Notes: generated by a model from the sequence alone, not told the origin. DNA of 64,000 bases from Ulvibacterium sp965228935 (GCF_965228935.1 NZ_OZ245846.1:3038001-3102000); one strand, 5' to 3'. Shown: positions 55,330-64,000, counted from the first letter of the stretch. Translations and numbers: made by a program.

Positions 55330-55455
55330 TTATTTTAATCTGGCTCTTCTCTTAGCTCTTGCTATTTGTCCACCACCAAGGACCTTGTTCATCTGTTCTT
55401 TGGACAATACTACCGTGGATTTTTTCTTAAAGGAAGTAATCGATTTATTTTTCAT
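55330..55455 (-). CDS. 41-residue GG-leader peptide (putative RiPP/natural-product precursor)
   Basis: An ATG at 55455 opens a 41-codon frame closed by TAA at 55332-55330. The N-terminal half reads SFKKKSTVVLSKEQMNKVLGGG, the classic leader shape of Bacteroidota natural-product precursors (L-S-K-E-x-M-x-x-V/I-x-G-G). The last 12-13 residues (QIARAKRRARLK) are strongly basic and hold no Cys or Ser. A terminator lies just after the stop. It sits alone on the minus strand between the subtilisin and CHAT genes. No maturase is adjacent; the only GG-cutting exporter seen is at 14657. Confidence 0.65.
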   Translation of the reverse strand: MKNKSITSFKKKSTVVLSKEQMNKVLGGGQIARAKRRARLK

Positions 55456-55664
55456 AGGAGTATAATTTAAGATTTCAATATAGTAAATAACCTCAAAAAT
55501 GCTTAAAAAAGTTGTTTTTTTGTAATAAAAAAATTGTTAATTCTTACATATACGCTATACATAGATTACAAAAGGGACATTGTAAGCTACCTATATATTT
55601 CATAAATTACCCATATCGATTATTGTGTACTAATACCCTGAATTGAACCCGTAACAAGCCTAAA
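55456..55664. other. Divergent AT-rich control region of leader peptide and CHAT gene
   Basis: These ~209 bp separate two diverging starts and contain long A and T runs (for example aaaaaagttgtttttttgt). The promoters of both genes must lie here, but no box is clear enough to place. Confidence 0.4.
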
Positions 55665-58505
55665 TTGATAGCCGTTAATCGTATCATCCTACTTTTATGC
55701 ACAGTATTGCTGACCATCTCCTGGACAGGTAATACCCATGAAGACTTCTTTCTAAAATATTACCAGATCATCAATGAGAACATTGAACAAGAACGCTACG
55801 AAGCCAATTTAGAGTTGATTGAAAAATTGGTTCAGCAGCCTGCTTATCAAGAATTGGATTGTTACCGCAAAGGGAAACTATTACACAAAATTGGAGTGTC
55901 CTATTATAGCCTCCTCAGAGATTCGGAAGCCATTACATACTACAGAGATGTAATTTTTAATGTTTGGGAAAATTGTCCTCAAGTATCACCTTCTGAACGA
56001 GCCAATACCATTTATAATATGGGTATGTCCTACCATTATGTCAATGATTGGGAATCCGCTAAATTGTATATTGACGAGGCACTTTATATCATTGAAAATG
56101 ATGCCAAGTATCCCCGATTGGATTTGGCTGATAAGTATTATGGTATCGGCAATTTTTACCATAAACTAAATGACGCTTTCCGTTCTGAGCTATACTATCG
56201 CAAAGCTATCGGTCTTTATCAGGAATTTGATGATACCGAAGCATGGAGGTTCGAGGTATTAAATGAACTTATTGCATTGAGTTTGAGTTTTAAGGATTAT
56301 GAAGACACCAAAAGATATATTGATAAGGCCTTATCAATATATAAATCCTCTCCAACCACAATAGATAAGCTTAATTTGGCTTGGGTGTACTTAAATGCAG
56401 GAACCACCCATTTGGAACTTAAAGAATATGCCAATGCAGGGCAAATGGCTAAAGAAGCTTTGGAATTATTAAATGAACAAGCGGATCCCTTCTATTATTC
56501 CATTGCCTTGGAACTGGTCGCTATGATTCAATTAGAAGAGAGAGAATTGACTAAAGCCGAGAAAAATATGTATCGGGTGCTCAACATACGAAAAGCACTT
56601 TATTTAAACGGAGAAAGCCAACACGAAATAGCACTTGCCTATGAAAACTTATGTGATATTCTTATTGAAAAAGGAACCTTGGGGAGGGCCGATCACCACT
56701 TAGGCCAGGCATTTGAAATGCTTTTGCCGGAAGATACCTTTGATTCCCATCATTTGCCCATTATACGGAAATCCAAAGCTCGTGATGATGAACAACTCAT
56801 TCGGCTAATTGAGCTCAAGACCAAGATTTTTGAGGCCAGGTATCAAAACTCCGGAAACGTTGCATTCCTCAATGCCTCTTTAAATGCGCAACATAAGATA
56901 GATTCACTAGTCAAACGCGGACTGCTTTCATTTCAATTTCAACAATCAAAATTGGATTTTTTTGAAATACGTATTGACCATTATGGAGAGGCGATAAAAG
57001 ATGCGTTGCGATTGTATAAACTCACTAATGACAAGTTTTATTTGGAAGAGGCCTATCAATTTTCATCCAAAACAAAAGCCCTGATATTGCAGCAGGAACT
57101 AAACCGGATAAATGCCCTTGCAACGAACACCACCGAGGCCATTGTAGCAGAGGAGCAATCTCTTCGAAAAAAAATGGACCACCTACAGGATTTGCTTTTT
57201 GAAGCCCCAGAAGATGTAAAAGATTCGCTTTTACAGGAATATTTAGTATCCCAAAATGAACTGGACGCATTTTTACAAAGGGTAGAACAAAACAGACCAG
57301 AATATTATAACAAACGCTATAAGTTTTTACAAGTCCCCAAAGTTGAGGAAATACAAGGGCAAATACCCGAAGACTTGGCAGTTTTGGAGTTTTTTGTATC
57401 CGATACGACCATGCACGGTTTTTGGATAACCAAAGACCATTTCTTTTCCCAAACCCTGCCGTTCCCCCAAAATCTTAGAACCGCGATTACCACATTTGTA
57501 GATCAATGCAACTCTCCTTTAAACCCTATTTCGGAATCCCTATCCCAGGAAATATTTCAAAAAACACTTCAGGAGGGATTGAACAAAATAGGGAAGAAGA
57601 TCCAAAGATTATGTATTATCCCGGATGGCCCGCTTCATTCCGTTTCCTTTGAGGCTCTTTCCAATGGTGGTACCTATTTGATCGAGGATTACGCCGTTTC
57701 CTACGCTTATGCCGCTGCTTTATTGGATCAAGGGAAACCAACAGGTAGGGTACCCCAAATGGAGTATGTGGGTTTTGGGACGGAATACAGTGAACTCTTA
57801 AACCAAAAACTTCGTTCCAAAAAGCGATTTTTCGGAGATGAGATCTTGGGCCAACTCACGATGTCCCAACAGGAAATTGAACAGGCGGCCGCTATTTTTC
57901 AAGGGACAACGTTTATTAATGACCGCGCTACGTTGGATAATTTTTTGGAATACGCCAACAATGCTAAAATTGTACATCTGTCGTTACACGGATTGGTCGA
58001 TTTCGATGATCCCCACCGTTCCTGTATTATTTTTGATGACTCCGGAAAGGAGTATCTATTGTCGCCCCAGGATCTCTATCAAAATCGGCTTAAGGCCGAA
58101 CTGGTACTGTTGAGCGCCTGCCATTCCGCCAGTGGGAAGATATACCAGGGTGAAGGGGTTCAAGGGATGAGCCGGGCATTTTTGTTGGGGGGTGCCCGTA
58201 ACATACTTTCTAGCCTATGGAATGCCAGTGAGGCCAGTTCCCTACAGATTACCACCTCGTTTTTGGAGAATATCAGGCACGGGTCTTCTACCGATATGGC
58301 GTTGAGGCAGGCCAAATTGGACTACCTTGAAATGGCGACCCCGAGTCAAAAACATCCATACTATTGGGCCAACTTCATCATTTTGGGAGAGGTGGACGCT
58401 ACCGCTCCAGAGGGCAAATTTCCATACATCTGGGTACTTTTACTGATCTTGCCCCTTATTCTTTTGGGGTATAGTTTCCTTCGAAAACATTTGAATACCA
58501 AATAG
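55665..58505 (+). CDS. TPR-CHAT caspase-like protease, membrane-anchored
   Basis: The protein is 946 residues long with a TTG start that opens a signal peptide (~1-22). TPR motifs fill ~30-430, a helical linker spans ~430-560, and the CHAT domain covers ~600-920. The catalytic dyad is visible: His775 (VHLSLHG) and Cys819 (LLSACHSASG), followed by GMSRAFLLGGARNILSSLW. One C-terminal membrane helix (~923-940, YIWVLLLILPLILLGY) ends with a short basic tail. CHAT proteins are clan CD cysteine peptidases that often act in cell-death or regulated proteolysis. Here it appears periplasmic and C-terminally anchored. It follows the sigma/TPR/subtilisin set. Confidence 0.92.
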   Translation: MIAVNRIILLLCTVLLTISWTGNTHEDFFLKYYQIINENIEQERYEANLELIEKLVQQPAYQELDCYRKGKLLHKIGVSYYSLLRDSEAITYYRDVIFNVWENCPQVSPSERANTIYNMGMSYHYVNDWESAKLYIDEALYIIENDAKYPRLDLADKYYGIGNFYHKLNDAFRSELYYRKAIGLYQEFDDTEAWRFEVLNELIALSLSFKDYEDTKRYIDKALSIYKSSPTTIDKLNLAWVYLNAGTTHLELKEYANAGQMAKEALELLNEQADPFYYSIALELVAMIQLEERELTKAEKNMYRVLNIRKALYLNGESQHEIALAYENLCDILIEKGTLGRADHHLGQAFEMLLPEDTFDSHHLPIIRKSKARDDEQLIRLIELKTKIFEARYQNSGNVAFLNASLNAQHKIDSLVKRGLLSFQFQQSKLDFFEIRIDHYGEAIKDALRLYKLTNDKFYLEEAYQFSSKTKALILQQELNRINALATNTTEAIVAEEQSLRKKMDHLQDLLFEAPEDVKDSLLQEYLVSQNELDAFLQRVEQNRPEYYNKRYKFLQVPKVEEIQGQIPEDLAVLEFFVSDTTMHGFWITKDHFFSQTLPFPQNLRTAITTFVDQCNSPLNPISESLSQEIFQKTLQEGLNKIGKKIQRLCIIPDGPLHSVSFEALSNGGTYLIEDYAVSYAYAAALLDQGKPTGRVPQMEYVGFGTEYSELLNQKLRSKKRFFGDEILGQLTMSQQEIEQAAAIFQGTTFINDRATLDNFLEYANNAKIVHLSLHGLVDFDDPHRSCIIFDDSGKEYLLSPQDLYQNRLKAELVLLSACHSASGKIYQGEGVQGMSRAFLLGGARNILSSLWNASEASSLQITTSFLENIRHGSSTDMALRQAKLDYLEMATPSQKHPYYWANFIILGEVDATAPEGKFPYIWVLLLILPLILLGYSFLRKHLNTK

Positions 58506-58629
58506 ATAACATCCATTTAAAAAGGATAATCGTTTCCTCTATCTTTTAAAATGGGTAAAGGGTGTCACGTTATTTCCATTTCTTCCTTATAGGAGTAAGA
58601 AACAAATAATTACTCATATACCCGAAAAA

Positions 58630-59448
58630 ATGAAAATCCTTAAACCCAAAGCTTTTCTGCCTTTATTCTTTTTTATTGTTACGAATACCAACCTGGTGGC
58701 CCAAGAGGACCTGAAAGTTTGGACCGGACATTCCTGGAGCACAAAAATCACCAATGAATGGAGAATACGGGCAGGCCAATTGTATCTTTTTGATGAGAAC
58801 ATGGATTTGACTTCGCTTCAGAATAGTGCCCGAATCGACTATCGCTTTAACCGTCGTTTTCGAGTGGGGTTTGGATATATCCGATCATCAGATCCCGCCG
58901 ATCCCGACCAGCAGGCGAGGAATAGGATCGAAACAAGATTTAGATTATCACAGCGATGGGGGAAATTGAGAATAGCCCATACACTAAGGCCGGAATGGCA
59001 TTTCCCCGAGCGTAGCAAATTTGAATATCGCATCCGATACGCGCTCAGACTTCATGCAGGCGATTGGGGTTTACCACTGGATATCACTCCCTATCTTACC
59101 AACGAGCTACATTATTATCTGGATGGTAGACCCTTTCAATATCGCGATAATAATGGGGACAAGTTGGTGCGGCAATCCCCAAATGGATTGCACGCCCATC
59201 GAATACGGTTGGGGGTTCGCTTTAGACCTTTCAAAAGGGCCAGTGCCAGCTTGAGCTTTATGCGACAGACCGAGTTCAACATAGGAAGTCCTTACAGAAG
59301 ATTGAACGTCCAAGATCCAAGAAATGGTGAAATTAAAAGACGCTTCAATAATTTTTCCGTACTCGCATTCAGTTTCTTTTATAGCATAAACCTAAACAAC
59401 AGATCAAGAATGGCGTCCAAAAAGAACGCAAACTATATAAACCTTTAA
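58630..59448 (+). CDS. DUF2490 outer-membrane protein
   Basis: This 272-residue protein has a cleavable signal peptide ending VAQ. It is followed by strands with alternating polar/aromatic residues, starting VWTGHSWSTKITNEWRIRAG and running to a final LAFSFFYSINL, as in DUF2490 barrels. Arg and Trp are frequent. The function of the family is unknown. It is co-directional with the CHAT gene, 124 bp downstream, and 24 bp before the P-loop gene. Confidence 0.85.
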   Translation: MKILKPKAFLPLFFFIVTNTNLVAQEDLKVWTGHSWSTKITNEWRIRAGQLYLFDENMDLTSLQNSARIDYRFNRRFRVGFGYIRSSDPADPDQQARNRIETRFRLSQRWGKLRIAHTLRPEWHFPERSKFEYRIRYALRLHAGDWGLPLDITPYLTNELHYYLDGRPFQYRDNNGDKLVRQSPNGLHAHRIRLGVRFRPFKRASASLSFMRQTEFNIGSPYRRLNVQDPRNGEIKRRFNNFSVLAFSFFYSINLNNRSRMASKKNANYINL

Positions 59449-59472
59449 TCTTCAATTCTAAAAACCTATAGT

Positions 59473-60516
59473 ATGAAAACGATAAAGAAAGCAAACAGTT
59501 GTAAGAACATAGCCGATTATAAAGTGAATCGCTCCCTAATCAAGGAGCATAGACCCAAAGCAGGGGATGTAGCAATTTTTGAAGTTATGGAAATAGGGTC
59601 CTTAAAGTCCATACAGGACTATAAAGGAAGAAATTGCTACATTTTTGAAGGTGATCACATTATGTTGGCCTTTGGCAACCGCTATGCCAGCAACCAATTT
59701 GAGGCCTACGTGCCCAAAGGATACCAAGAGGAATATGATCTGGTAGGAAAGGGGGGAGTGGCTGGCAATGTCACCTCCATGTACTATAAGCTTGAGGATA
59801 TCGGTCCGACAAAAATCAAACTGATTGGCTATGCCGTCAACAAGAACGGGGTCATTAATACGATATACCATCATAGGAAAGCCGTATCCTTTAACCCCTT
59901 CAAACGGCGTAGTTTCAAGACTATACTTTCCATTGGTTCCAGTATGGACAGTGGAAAGACCACTACGGCCGCTTATCTCTGCCGTGGCCTAAAAAATGGG
60001 AACCATAAAGTGGCCTATATCAAACTTACCGGTACTATATTCAATAAGGACAAGATGTTATGTTTTGATTGTGGCGCGGACTATGTGAGCGACTTCTCCG
60101 AGCTTGGTTTTCCTTCAACCTATCTCTGTTCCATGAATACCCTTATGAACATCTACGAAAGCTTGCTTAGGGATGTGGAGGCCGTCAATCCGGATTATTT
60201 GGTCATTGAGGTGGCCGATGGCTTGTACCAAAGGGAGACAAGTGCCTTGTTGGAGCATTCTCCCTTTACGGAAACCATTGATCATGTTATTCTATCCTGT
60301 GGTGATAGCCTGGCCGTACATACCGGCGAACAACTGTTGCAAGAAGTGTTCGATCAAAGGCTATTTGCCTTAGGGGGATTGTTTACCGGAAGCCCTTTGA
60401 TGGTGTCCGAGGTAGAACAAAAATCCAGTATACCCGTACTTACCTTGGAGAAACTGGTCGAACCAGACTTGCTGAACGGTTTATTAAAAGGCCCAAAAGT
60501 AGAAATCGCGGTGTAA
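59473..60516 (+). CDS. P-loop ATPase, DUF1611/MobB-like SIMIBI type
   Basis: The 347-residue cytoplasmic protein has an N-terminal domain of unknown fold (~1-150) and a C-terminal nucleotide-binding domain. Its Walker A is GSSMDSGKTT (~residues 157-166), and YLVIEVADGLYQRET (~238-252) looks like Walker B with its following loop. Paired Cys in LCFDCGADY may bind a ligand or metal. It is similar in outline to MobB and DUF1611 proteins that bind GTP or ATP. Whether it acts on a cofactor or a peptide is unknown. It is followed 25 nt later by a small membrane protein, in an apparent operon. Confidence 0.7.
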   Translation: MKTIKKANSCKNIADYKVNRSLIKEHRPKAGDVAIFEVMEIGSLKSIQDYKGRNCYIFEGDHIMLAFGNRYASNQFEAYVPKGYQEEYDLVGKGGVAGNVTSMYYKLEDIGPTKIKLIGYAVNKNGVINTIYHHRKAVSFNPFKRRSFKTILSIGSSMDSGKTTTAAYLCRGLKNGNHKVAYIKLTGTIFNKDKMLCFDCGADYVSDFSELGFPSTYLCSMNTLMNIYESLLRDVEAVNPDYLVIEVADGLYQRETSALLEHSPFTETIDHVILSCGDSLAVHTGEQLLQEVFDQRLFALGGLFTGSPLMVSEVEQKSSIPVLTLEKLVEPDLLNGLLKGPKVEIAV

Positions 60517-60541
60517 TCCGGGGAATTCCAATTTCAATACC

Positions 60542-61003
60542 ATGAGATATACAAAGCGTCAGACCATTATTATCGGCAGTTTACTGTTGAGCCTTGTGAT
60601 GTGCCCAATTATTCAGAATTGGATCAAGAAACCGATGGACAGCTTTCCTTTGTCCTACTATCCGATGTTCTCAAAAAAGAGAGGCGAGACCTATGGGCTC
60701 TATTATGTAGTGGCATACGATTCTCTAGGCGCTAAGAAACGCCTCCCGTACCATATTGCCGGAACGGGGGGCTTCAACCAGGTACGTCGCCAAATCAACA
60801 AGGCGCATAAAGTAGGTGGGGGAAGACCTTTTCTCAAGAAAGTGGGGAAACGCCTTGCCAAAAAGGACAAATCGCTATACAAAAGGTTGGCCAAAATTGA
60901 GCTTGTAAAAGGGTACTTTCATTTGGAGAATTACTTCTTAAGGAACGATACCCTTCCCTTATTGGAAAGAAAGATTGCCTCCTATCAAATTGAAAGACAA
61001 TGA
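60542..61003 (+). CDS. Small membrane-anchored protein of unknown function
   Basis: The 153-residue protein has one N-terminal helix (~residues 8-26, TIIIGSLLLSLVMCPIIQ) and a soluble, basic part that begins with PLSYYPMFSKKRGETYGLYYVV. The Lys/Arg-rich middle (VGKRLAKKDKSLYKRLAKI) suggests nucleic-acid or membrane contact. It overlaps the HTTM gene by 4 nt, so the two products probably act together. I do not recognise a catalytic motif. Confidence 0.75.
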   Translation: MRYTKRQTIIIGSLLLSLVMCPIIQNWIKKPMDSFPLSYYPMFSKKRGETYGLYYVVAYDSLGAKKRLPYHIAGTGGFNQVRRQINKAHKVGGGRPFLKKVGKRLAKKDKSLYKRLAKIELVKGYFHLENYFLRNDTLPLLERKIASYQIERQ

Positions 61004-62322
61004 AGACGATTATCAATGCTATCGCGAAAAGATGGTTCGAGGCAGTTAGCCCCAAACGGTTGGCCCTGATACGGATCGCCACAGGATGTTTTAGCCTATG
61101 GTATCTGCTTTCGAGATTTGATATGTTGCAACGCATGGTCAGGGACACATCCGCCTTTGACCCGGTAGGGCTATTGTTCTGGATGAAGGATCCCCTGCCG
61201 ACTGACTTGTTTTGGTGGATTTCCATAGGACTCATAGTTTTGAATGTCTTGTATATTTTGGGATGGAAATTCCGGATAACCGGTCCTGTATTTGCTATTT
61301 TGACCCTTCTGTTTTTTACGTACCGGAATTCATGGTCCATGATCTACCATAACCGAAATGCCTTGGTACTTCATATTTTGATCTTAGGCTTTGTGGCCTC
61401 GGCAGACGCTTTGTCCTTGGATTCCTGGAAGAACCATCGCAAGGGAAGAACCGTAAAAAAGGCCCATTGGCAATACGGGTGGCCTGTTGCATTGATTTGT
61501 GTGGTTACGGTGGGGGCCTACTTTTTGTCCGGTGTCGCCAAAATTGCCGGTGACCTGGCTTGGGAGTGGGCCAATGGTAGTGCCATGCGGTCGCAGGTGG
61601 CCGTGGATGCCATAAGAAAATCGGTTCTTGGTGCGGAAACAGCCCCGCTTTTTAACTTGATCTATGAACACACATGGCTTTTTTTGGGGATGGGAATCCT
61701 TACCCTAGTTTTGGAAGTCGGGGCACCTATGGCCCTTTTTAAAAAACGTTGGGGTGTCTTTTGGGCGGTATTGACCTGGATGATGCACTGGGGCATTTTC
61801 TTTATTATGGGCATCCGGTTTCCTTATCAGATGACCGGACTGATTTTCCTTTCGTTCCTGGAACCTGAGAAATGGATGGATACATTTCTCCGAAAAAGAA
61901 GACACAGAGACGAAATATCGGAAAAGGCTACATCGATTATCTTTTTTGATGGAATTTGTTCCCTTTGCAATGCCTGGATCCGGTTTGTTATGCATCGGGA
62001 TAGTCATGGGCGGTTCAGGTTTGCACCGCTTCAATCGGCTACGGCGCAAAAGATGCTCGGGCCCGATTTTTCGCTGGAGAAAACATCATCCTTGATTTTA
62101 GTTGAGGGAGGGCAAAGCTATACCAAAAGCGATGCAGTACTTCGTATTGCCCAGAATTTGGATTTCCCTTGGAACACGGCCTACGTATTACGTTGGATAC
62201 CTCGATTTCTGCGCAATGGAATTTACGATGTAGTGGCACGTTCGCGTTATTCATGGTTCGGTAAGGAGGCCGAATGCCCAATACCAACACCTGAGGAACG
62301 CATGCGATTTTTGGAATTTTAA
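61000..62322 (+). CDS. HTTM-domain membrane protein fused to DCC1-like (DUF393) thiol-oxidoreductase domain
   Basis: This 440-residue protein has an HTTM (vitamin-K carboxylase-like) membrane region of several helices (~1-300; RLALIRIATGCFSLWYLLSR, WSMIYHNRNALVLHILIL, MMHWGIFFIMGIRFPYQM). A C-terminal DUF393 domain (~308-440) starts IIFFDGICSLCNAW, with the conserved CxxC (Cys-Ser-Leu-Cys) and then the RFRFAPLQS segment. Such proteins join a membrane HTTM module to a thioredoxin-like domain. It overlaps the upstream gene by 4 nt, and the ABC transporter ATG follows its stop directly. Confidence 0.87.
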   Translation: MKTIINAIAKRWFEAVSPKRLALIRIATGCFSLWYLLSRFDMLQRMVRDTSAFDPVGLLFWMKDPLPTDLFWWISIGLIVLNVLYILGWKFRITGPVFAILTLLFFTYRNSWSMIYHNRNALVLHILILGFVASADALSLDSWKNHRKGRTVKKAHWQYGWPVALICVVTVGAYFLSGVAKIAGDLAWEWANGSAMRSQVAVDAIRKSVLGAETAPLFNLIYEHTWLFLGMGILTLVLEVGAPMALFKKRWGVFWAVLTWMMHWGIFFIMGIRFPYQMTGLIFLSFLEPEKWMDTFLRKRRHRDEISEKATSIIFFDGICSLCNAWIRFVMHRDSHGRFRFAPLQSATAQKMLGPDFSLEKTSSLILVEGGQSYTKSDAVLRIAQNLDFPWNTAYVLRWIPRFLRNGIYDVVARSRYSWFGKEAECPIPTPEERMRFLEF

Positions 62323-64000
62323 ATGAGTAAAATGCGATACCTTCATTTGATTCGAGCTTTTGTACGCCAACATCTCATTCGGGTAGTGCTGACCTTTGGG
62401 GTGAGTTTGGCCGCTCAGGCGGTGGCGGTATTTTTGCCCATATACATAGCAAGGTCGTATGATCTGCTGTTTGGCATCCAATCACAAAGGGCCCGTTTTC
62501 TCAATTTTATCCCCGAAGATTGGCTCGCCACCTTTCAGGGGTATTTTAGCCTGTTCCTTGTCGTTGTTTTGTTACGTGGACTGTTGGATTATGCGGAACG
62601 CTATGGAATAGCAATTTTGGGGGAACTCCACCTTGCCTTTCTAAGAAAAAAATTATTTGCCCATCAACTGCAAACCGAAATGGCGGTTTATGATGATAAA
62701 GGGACGGGTAAATACCTATTGCGCTATAGCGGCGACTTGACGAGCATCCAAGCCTTCATCAATAAAGGAATGATACGGTTTGTAAGTGACCTGACCCTAA
62801 TACTACTGTCCCTTTTTGTGTTTTTTTCCCTGGGTAGCCCTATAGGGTGGACAGTTTTAGGGGCCGTTTTTGTTTTGGCGGGAATCACCTACTTGCTCGA
62901 TCGTAAATTGTATGGAGCCTCGGTGAAGCGCCGCAATGCCAAATCAGGCTTGTTGAAATTTGTCTCGACCCGACTTCAAGGACTATGGACTATTAAAACC
63001 TTTAATCGATTTGTACCGGAGATGGGACGTTTTGAAAAACGTGTGGACAAATTGCTGAACCTGGGCAAAAGCTATCAAAAGATAGTTGGGGTAGTGGGAG
63101 CCGTCATTCCAGTAGGGCTATACCTTATAATAGGTATGGTGATGTGGGTGACACATTACGTAAAGACCACTTCTTCGAATACCGTTAATCCCGAATCCTT
63201 TTTCATCGCCCTTTTGCTATTGATAACGCTGATTCCCGTTTTTCGCAGGAGTTTTCGGGTGAGCATCGTTTGGCGGAACGGCAGTATTTCCTATGGTAAA
63301 CTGGCGAACATCCTTAAGTTGCCCAAAGAGAAGGGTACGGCCTCTAAAAAAAGGCTGGTATGGAAACAAGGCCAATTGGAAATAAAAGGAATTTCCTTTG
63401 CCTATCCGGGACAGACCAATACGATTTTTCCCTATTTGGATATATTCATACCGCCCACTGGTCTCACTTGGATACAGGGATCCATGGGTGCTGGTAAGAC
63501 TACTCTTTTGAAATTGCTGTGCAGGGCATATCCCGTAGATTCCGGGGAAATCTTAATTGATGATCAAGACATCCAAGCCATTGGAATTAAGGAATTACGA
63601 AGAAAAATTGCAGTGGTAGACCATCAGTGTACCCTTCTGGGAAATACGGTCTTTGAAGCGATCTCCTATAGCAGAAAGGCCGAACAACGCCCAAAGGTCC
63701 AGTATATGTTGGACCAATTGGAACCCTCTGATAATCTAACACTTGATTTCCCTATAGGAGAGGGAGGCTGCCGACTTTCCCGCGGCCAGTACAGGCTTCT
63801 TGTATTTGCACGGGCCTTTCTCACTCAAAAGCCCATTGTATTGATTGATGAGCCCTTTATCCATTTGGACGGGCCGGCAGAACGTTTGGTACTGTCATTT
63901 CTGGCCAAGATGCGTTCCACCAGTACTATTGTTGTATTCAGTACACGTAACCACCCTGTGGGTTTGGAAATCGATCAGAAATATACTTTGCCCGTACCGG
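62323..64000 (+). CDS. ABC transporter, permease-ATPase half-transporter (cut by window end)
   Basis: An ATG at 62323, directly after the HTTM stop codon, opens a frame that stays open to the window edge (559 complete codons). The N-terminal membrane domain (~20-310) has about six helices. The ATPase domain (~350 onward) has Walker A GSMGAGKTT, a Q-loop region VVDHQCTLLG, signature LSRGQYRLL (Arg replaces the second Gly of the usual LSGGQ) and Walker B PIVLIDEP. It is an exporter-type half-transporter. The signature change may lower ATPase rate. The substrate is unknown, and its partner genes probably lie beyond the window. Confidence 0.88.
   Translation, partial: MSKMRYLHLIRAFVRQHLIRVVLTFGVSLAAQAVAVFLPIYIARSYDLLFGIQSQRARFLNFIPEDWLATFQGYFSLFLVVVLLRGLLDYAERYGIAILGELHLAFLRKKLFAHQLQTEMAVYDDKGTGKYLLRYSGDLTSIQAFINKGMIRFVSDLTLILLSLFVFFSLGSPIGWTVLGAVFVLAGITYLLDRKLYGASVKRRNAKSGLLKFVSTRLQGLWTIKTFNRFVPEMGRFEKRVDKLLNLGKSYQKIVGVVGAVIPVGLYLIIGMVMWVTHYVKTTSSNTVNPESFFIALLLLITLIPVFRRSFRVSIVWRNGSISYGKLANILKLPKEKGTASKKRLVWKQGQLEIKGISFAYPGQTNTIFPYLDIFIPPTGLTWIQGSMGAGKTTLLKLLCRAYPVDSGEILIDDQDIQAIGIKELRRKIAVVDHQCTLLGNTVFEAISYSRKAEQRPKVQYMLDQLEPSDNLTLDFPIGEGGCRLSRGQYRLLVFARAFLTQKPIVLIDEPFIHLDGPAERLVLSFLAKMRSTSTIVVFSTRNHPVGLEIDQKYTLPVP

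Noticed and set aside
52452..58505. Known defence systems that use CHAT proteases (gasdermin or CRISPR-linked)
   Set aside because: No gasdermin-like protein, Cas gene or nucleic-acid sensor is present, and the CHAT protein has a signal peptide and so faces the periplasm.

Overview
The window looks like a chromosomal segment from a marine member of the Flavobacteriaceae (Bacteroidota). The grounds are many lipoproteins with short lipoboxes, beta-propeller/triple-tyrosine sensors, a one-protein hybrid histidine kinase with an AraC output, sulfatases, laminarin-type glycosidases, TTG starts without clear Shine-Dalgarno sites, and a TAnnTTTG-like promoter box ahead of a tRNA. No ribosomal RNA, CRISPR array, intact transposase or phage gene was seen. 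Genus cannot be set from the sequence alone.

Layout. (1) 81-6813, plus strand: secreted glycan-catabolism genes (DUF5060 glycosidase-like lipoprotein, serine hydrolase, VanX-like dipeptidase, sulfatase, esterase), interrupted by a DUF559 endonuclease gene inside a pair of inverted palindromic repeats. (2) 6859-7203: tRNA-Pro(GGG) with a duplicated leader and a strong terminator. (3) 7521-19769: accessory region with a minus-strand operon (AraC regulator, alpha/beta hydrolase, SnoaL-like protein, AlkD-like protein), then a lanthipeptide locus (Cys/Ser/Thr-rich GG-leader precursor, LanC, a decayed LanB remnant, HlyD, C39-peptidase ABC exporter), ClbS-like protein, AraC/GyrI regulator and acetyltransferase. 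(4) 19834-27333: a TPR hybrid histidine kinase, a sterol-desaturase/collagen-like lipoprotein fusion, a homocysteine methyltransferase fragment, and an NmrA/DUF1772 pair with an AraC regulator. (5) 27603-51300: a signalling module (kinase-less propeller sensor, GluR0-like K+ channel, propeller-LuxR regulator) followed by a nine-gene beta-1,3-glucan operon. (6) 52452-58505: ECF sigma factor, TPR membrane protein, subtilisin, an unlisted 41-residue GG-leader peptide on the opposite strand, and a TPR-CHAT protease. (7) 58630-64000: DUF2490 protein, P-loop ATPase, small membrane protein, HTTM-DCC protein and an ABC transporter cut by the window end.

The most striking system is the glucan operon. 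It has a surface GH16 laminarinase, two or three glycan-binding lipoproteins, periplasmic GH17 and GH30 enzymes, a GPH-type sugar symporter, and a cytoplasmic GH149-like phosphorylase plus a cytoplasmic GH17. It has no SusC/SusD pair. Its first gene instead joins a clan GH-A-like glycosidase domain to what looks like an outer-membrane beta-barrel, which may be the missing pore. The inferred route is surface cleavage, uptake through a barrel, periplasmic trimming and debranching, import by symporter, then phosphorolysis to glucose 1-phosphate.

Other points worth a second look are the lanthipeptide locus that keeps LanC and exporter but has a broken dehydratase, the sigma/subtilisin/CHAT set with a hidden leader peptide, the DUF559-palindrome unit and the in-frame desaturase-lipoprotein fusion.
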